Source: a virus
Virus record (IMG/VR): IMGVR_UViG_3300027969_000272
Coordinates: 1-33,176 of that record
DNA length: 33,176 nucleotides
Strand: one strand, 5' to 3'
Shown here: in pieces, positions 30,898 to 33,176 of the stretch
How positions within the stretch are numbered: position 1 is the first letter of the stretch
Layout of the letters: each line of letters starts with the position of its first letter
Program-made: the position numbers and the translations under genes
The notes under the pieces: model-generated
What the model saw: only the letters and a program-made list of their open reading frames with translations
What the model was told of the DNA's origin: nothing
Database searches by the model: none

Positions 30898-31328
30898 ATT
30901 AGTTCAATTAAGTCAAATACAGTTTGCAGTTTAGTACGAATGATCTTACTGCTGAAACTATTGCGTAGTCCTTGATGTAGAGGTTTAGGAGCATGGTCTA
31001 TAGTTGCCCAGGCCCAACCTGCGTGTTCATCACTTAATACAGGCACAAACTCCGAGTCAATAACACATAGATAAGTGTGAAAGTTGAAGACAGTATCGTT
31101 ACTTACAAATGTCTCAAGAGGAATTGTTTTAAGAATAGTGGGCATAAGACCTATTTCTTCAACTATTTCTCGTTGCAGTCCTTGCCAAGCTGACTCACCT
31201 TCTATATTAGTGCCGCCAACTAGACCCCATGTACCTGCGTGTTTACCTTCTGCTTTTTGTAGCAGTAGGAAACGTCGAGTTGATTTAGCGTAAAATAAGG
31301 CGCCACTGCATACAATCTGTTCTTTCAT
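30894..31328 (-). CDS. NUDIX hydrolase (144 aa)
   Basis: This is a MutT-like pyrophosphohydrolase that would cleave a nucleoside diphosphate linked to another group (NDP-X). The Nudix box G-x5-E-x7-REUxEExGU is perfect at residues 39-61: Gly39, Glu45, Arg53, Glu54, Glu57, Glu58, Gly60, so metal binding is intact. The strand before it (WGLVGG) and a final WATIDHAP segment fit the MutT/ADP-ribose group, but substrate cannot be told from sequence. Length is normal for a single-domain NUDIX protein. It begins 13 bases after the gp15 stop on the same strand, so it is probably co-transcribed with tail genes. In phages, such enzymes clean nucleotide pools or recycle NDP-sugars; either is possible here. 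Confidence 0.9.
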   Translation of the reverse strand: MKEQIVCSGALFYAKSTRRFLLLQKAEGKHAGTWGLVGGTNIEGESAWQGLQREIVEEIGLMPTILKTIPLETFVSNDTVFNFHTYLCVIDSEFVPVLSDEHAGWAWATIDHAPKPLHQGLRNSFSSKIIRTKLQTVFDLIELI

Positions 31329-31341
31329 GTATGTACTTATT

Positions 31342-32697
31342 TTAGATTACTAAGCGCCACTGTCCTTTTGAGTACTCACCTTCAAATGCACGAGTCCATT
31401 CCGTATCCTCGTACTTGTATTGTACACCAGTGCGAATGTTTGTAGTATAAACAACGCCTTCGGGCAATACCAATCTAGACCATACTGTGCCGTTAAATTC
31501 AACAATACTGTTAGCAGGTGCTGTAAAATTATTCCATGCTGGTGTATTTTCGGGTATTTCGTTTAGTAACAACACACGCTGACCTTCTAAGGGAGTTCCT
31601 GGATTGTAAGTTTCAGGATTAACAATGGCATCAACAGTGCCCCAGTTGTTGCTATTACGTGCAGGCCCAGCAATAACTGTATTTGTATTGTAAGTATCTC
31701 GATCAAATGTAATACTTAATCTAGTTTCATCTATGGGATTAAGTGCTACTGTGCCTATAACTTCGTTGCCGTTAGGTTGTATTAAAAACACCTGACTACT
31801 TCCTGCTTTAAAATTAGTATACTGATCTAATAATACACGCCAGTTAAGATCATTACCGTGTTTTTTCCACAGCGTATCGCCAATGTCCGGTAATGCTTCT
31901 ATAATTGCGCTGGGGTCTAATAATTCTGCGTAGTAGTTACCGCCTTCATTAAAGACAAAAATATTAAATCCGCCAATTGTAACAGTCTCTTGTGTTTCAA
32001 ATGTATATTCGTTATCGTGTATATTCATTACGATATCATGAATAACACCAAGACGTTTGACCTTACTAGGAGCACTGATCCAAATAGGAGTTTCTAACGT
32101 CAGTGTACCTACATCTATTTCGCTTTCTGTGCCCTGCGGAACTTGCCTACTGGTAAATGTAATGTCAGTTAGCTCAACTACGCTTAAACTAGTCCAGTCT
32201 ACAAAGTTGTCTGTGGTCTGTAATTCAAGACTGGGATTAAACATCATCATGATCTGTTCCATGATCTGTAGTTTCTGATCTGTATTAGTTGACCATATGT
32301 CAGCTTTGACTGTCAGCTTGTAGGGCGTAGGCATTAGGCGTTCTACTGTATAACCACTACCTTGATTTTGACTGTAACCTAAAAATACTGGAGGGTTTAC
32401 AGTATTATCATAGACTTTTTCACGCTCACGAATATGCACTTTGCTGATATGTGTGGCGTCAGCTAGTCGACTACGATCCAATTGCACGTTGCTGATATAA
32501 ACAGCAATACGTGGGGCACTTGGCATTTTATTTTCACTGTTGCCGTTTAGAATACTGGCAACTTGTCGACTCATATCGCCGTACAATACAGGTACAACTG
32601 TCTGCTTACCGCTACCGTCTTGGTATTTGTAACCGCTTAACATGCGGATTAGTTGACCAACATAGCGTCGAATCTGTCCATCGTAAAAATATTGCAT
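31342..32697 (-). CDS. 15: Tail sheath stabilizer and completion protein, gp15-like (451 aa)
   Basis: The product of this gene caps the contractile tail and joins it to the neck in T4. The N-terminus YFYDGQIRRYVGQLIRML and the following VVPVLYGDMSR match T4 gp15 (YFYNSSFRRY ... VPITYAS) in order. Later segments also fit: APRIAVYISNVQLDR, PTPYKLTVKADIW, QIMEQIMMMFNPSLEL and LETPIWISAPSK. The gp15-like part covers about residues 1-225. The C-terminal half (about 226-451) is extra compared with T4 gp15 (272 residues), beta-rich, with PNGNEVIG and VVEFNGTVWSRL-like strands. The ATG overlaps the upstream stop by one base (TAATG). Homology was recognised by eye; the extension may be typical for marine relatives. 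Confidence 0.8.
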   Translation of the reverse strand: MQYFYDGQIRRYVGQLIRMLSGYKYQDGSGKQTVVPVLYGDMSRQVASILNGNSENKMPSAPRIAVYISNVQLDRSRLADATHISKVHIREREKVYDNTVNPPVFLGYSQNQGSGYTVERLMPTPYKLTVKADIWSTNTDQKLQIMEQIMMMFNPSLELQTTDNFVDWTSLSVVELTDITFTSRQVPQGTESEIDVGTLTLETPIWISAPSKVKRLGVIHDIVMNIHDNEYTFETQETVTIGGFNIFVFNEGGNYYAELLDPSAIIEALPDIGDTLWKKHGNDLNWRVLLDQYTNFKAGSSQVFLIQPNGNEVIGTVALNPIDETRLSITFDRDTYNTNTVIAGPARNSNNWGTVDAIVNPETYNPGTPLEGQRVLLLNEIPENTPAWNNFTAPANSIVEFNGTVWSRLVLPEGVVYTTNIRTGVQYKYEDTEWTRAFEGEYSKGQWRLVI

Positions 32698-33176
32698 TAT
32701 TGATCTGCCTCTGGTCTAATTTTTCTTAGTGCTTTACTAACTGCTTGACGTTGTTCAACAAATTTGGCAAATACTGTGTAACGTATTCTTGTACCTGATA
32801 CTACTGTTTCAGGAATGGTAAATCCAAACTTTCCGCTGACATTCTGTTCGATAACATTCTGTGCTTGGCTAGATTCGTTAAGCCATACTTCAACTTTAAA
32901 ATTGGCATTGTAATCTAGACTAGTAACTATGATGACATTTGTTGGAGTAACTGTAAACACAGTGGTAATGCCAGCTGTATCAAATGGCTTGCCAACAATG
33001 ACAGTATCCCATCCTGCTTTATCAATGCCGCTGACAGCAGTATTGTTAATAAAGCTGGTCTTGAGAGTCTGACGTGAGTCAGTATTAGTCATTGTCATTC
33101 TCACATTATCTTCCTGTTTGACCCAACGAGCACCGTCCCATAAGAACAGGCGATTGGGCAAGTAGTCTGTACGTAG
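32697..33176 (-). CDS. Virion protein C-terminal part, 5' end outside window
   Basis: The frame is open to the window edge (about 159 residues visible, starting LRTDY before PNRLFLWDGARW), so the TTG at 33161 is not a real start. The chain is polar and beta-rich: RLFLWDGARWVKQED, a SFINNTAVSGIDKAG turn, VTPTNVIIVTSLDYN, and a basic helical end KALRKIRPEADQ. The end overlaps gp15 by one base, suggesting translational coupling and a role in the same structure (neck, tail completion or sheath end). In T4, gene 14 precedes gene 15, but no resemblance to gp14 was recognised, so the identity is open. Confidence 0.65.
   Translation of the reverse strand, partial: LRTDYLPNRLFLWDGARWVKQEDNVRMTMTNTDSRQTLKTSFINNTAVSGIDKAGWDTVIVGKPFDTAGITTVFTVTPTNVIIVTSLDYNANFKVEVWLNESSQAQNVIEQNVSGKFGFTIPETVVSGTRIRYTVFAKFVEQRQAVSKALRKIRPEADQ

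Noticed and set aside
31329-31341. Transcription terminator between gp15 and the NUDIX gene
   Set aside because: The 13-base gap holds no inverted repeat.
1-33176. Window as a prophage or bacterial chromosome piece
   Set aside because: No integrase, attachment site, tRNA or bacterial housekeeping gene is present; all recognised genes fit a lytic T4-type phage.

Overview
The window looks like part of the genome of a T4-type (contractile-tailed) tailed phage, probably marine. The evidence is a gp15-type tail-sheath stabiliser, two giant modular fibre-like virion proteins that share a C-terminal domain with no host-like features, a tail-fibre protein ending in an S74 intramolecular chaperone, a glycine-rich tip-type adhesin, a cluster of 2-oxoglutarate/Fe(II) (2OG) oxygenases of the kind common in cyanophage and pelagiphage relatives of T4, AT-rich coding sequence, and very tight gene packing. 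The host (SAR11, picocyanobacterium or other) cannot be decided from the sequence alone. No tRNA, rRNA, CRISPR array, IS element, integrase or convincing terminator was seen. No stretch over 300 bases lacks a gene; the longest gap is 61 bases (10022-10082).

Region 1 (1-23331, + strand) is a virion and host-recognition block. It holds a truncated small beta protein, a 128-aa protein, two paralogous giant fibre proteins (3098 and 3424 aa, together about 59% of the window), a 117-aa small beta protein, a 373-aa fibre with an S74 chaperone, a 143-aa beta protein and a 332-aa glycine-rich adhesin. Both giants begin with nearly the same short sequence, followed by W-x-x-x-W repeats, a pectin-lyase-like central part, propeller-like YGNGxFVA repeats and a conserved C-terminal domain. 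They differ by inserted modules, some placed inside other modules.

Region 2 (23338-24596) holds four small genes of unknown function. Two of them, at 23338-23745 (+) and 24211-24555 (-), are clear paralogues on opposite strands. A 41-base divergent gap then leads into region 3.

Region 3 (24597-30897, + strand) is the most striking part: nine 2OG/Fe(II) oxygenase-like genes in a row, interrupted by one 254-aa gene of unknown function. Most neighbours overlap by 4-8 bases or are separated by 1-18 bases, so the array is probably one translationally coupled operon. Three versions of the first metal-binding motif occur: HxD (four proteins), HxE (two) and HxH (three). The position next to adhesin genes makes hydroxylation of virion or cell-surface targets a reasonable but unproven idea.

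Region 4 (30894-33176, - strand) is read toward the oxygenase array: the C-terminal part of a virion protein running off the window, the gp15 homologue (451 aa, much longer than T4 gp15) and a NUDIX hydrolase whose stop overlaps the end of the last oxygenase gene.

Six-frame reading led to three start corrections: 24597 for the first oxygenase, 27790 for the PKHD-type oxygenase and 28927 for the 254-aa protein. The first and last genes run off the window.
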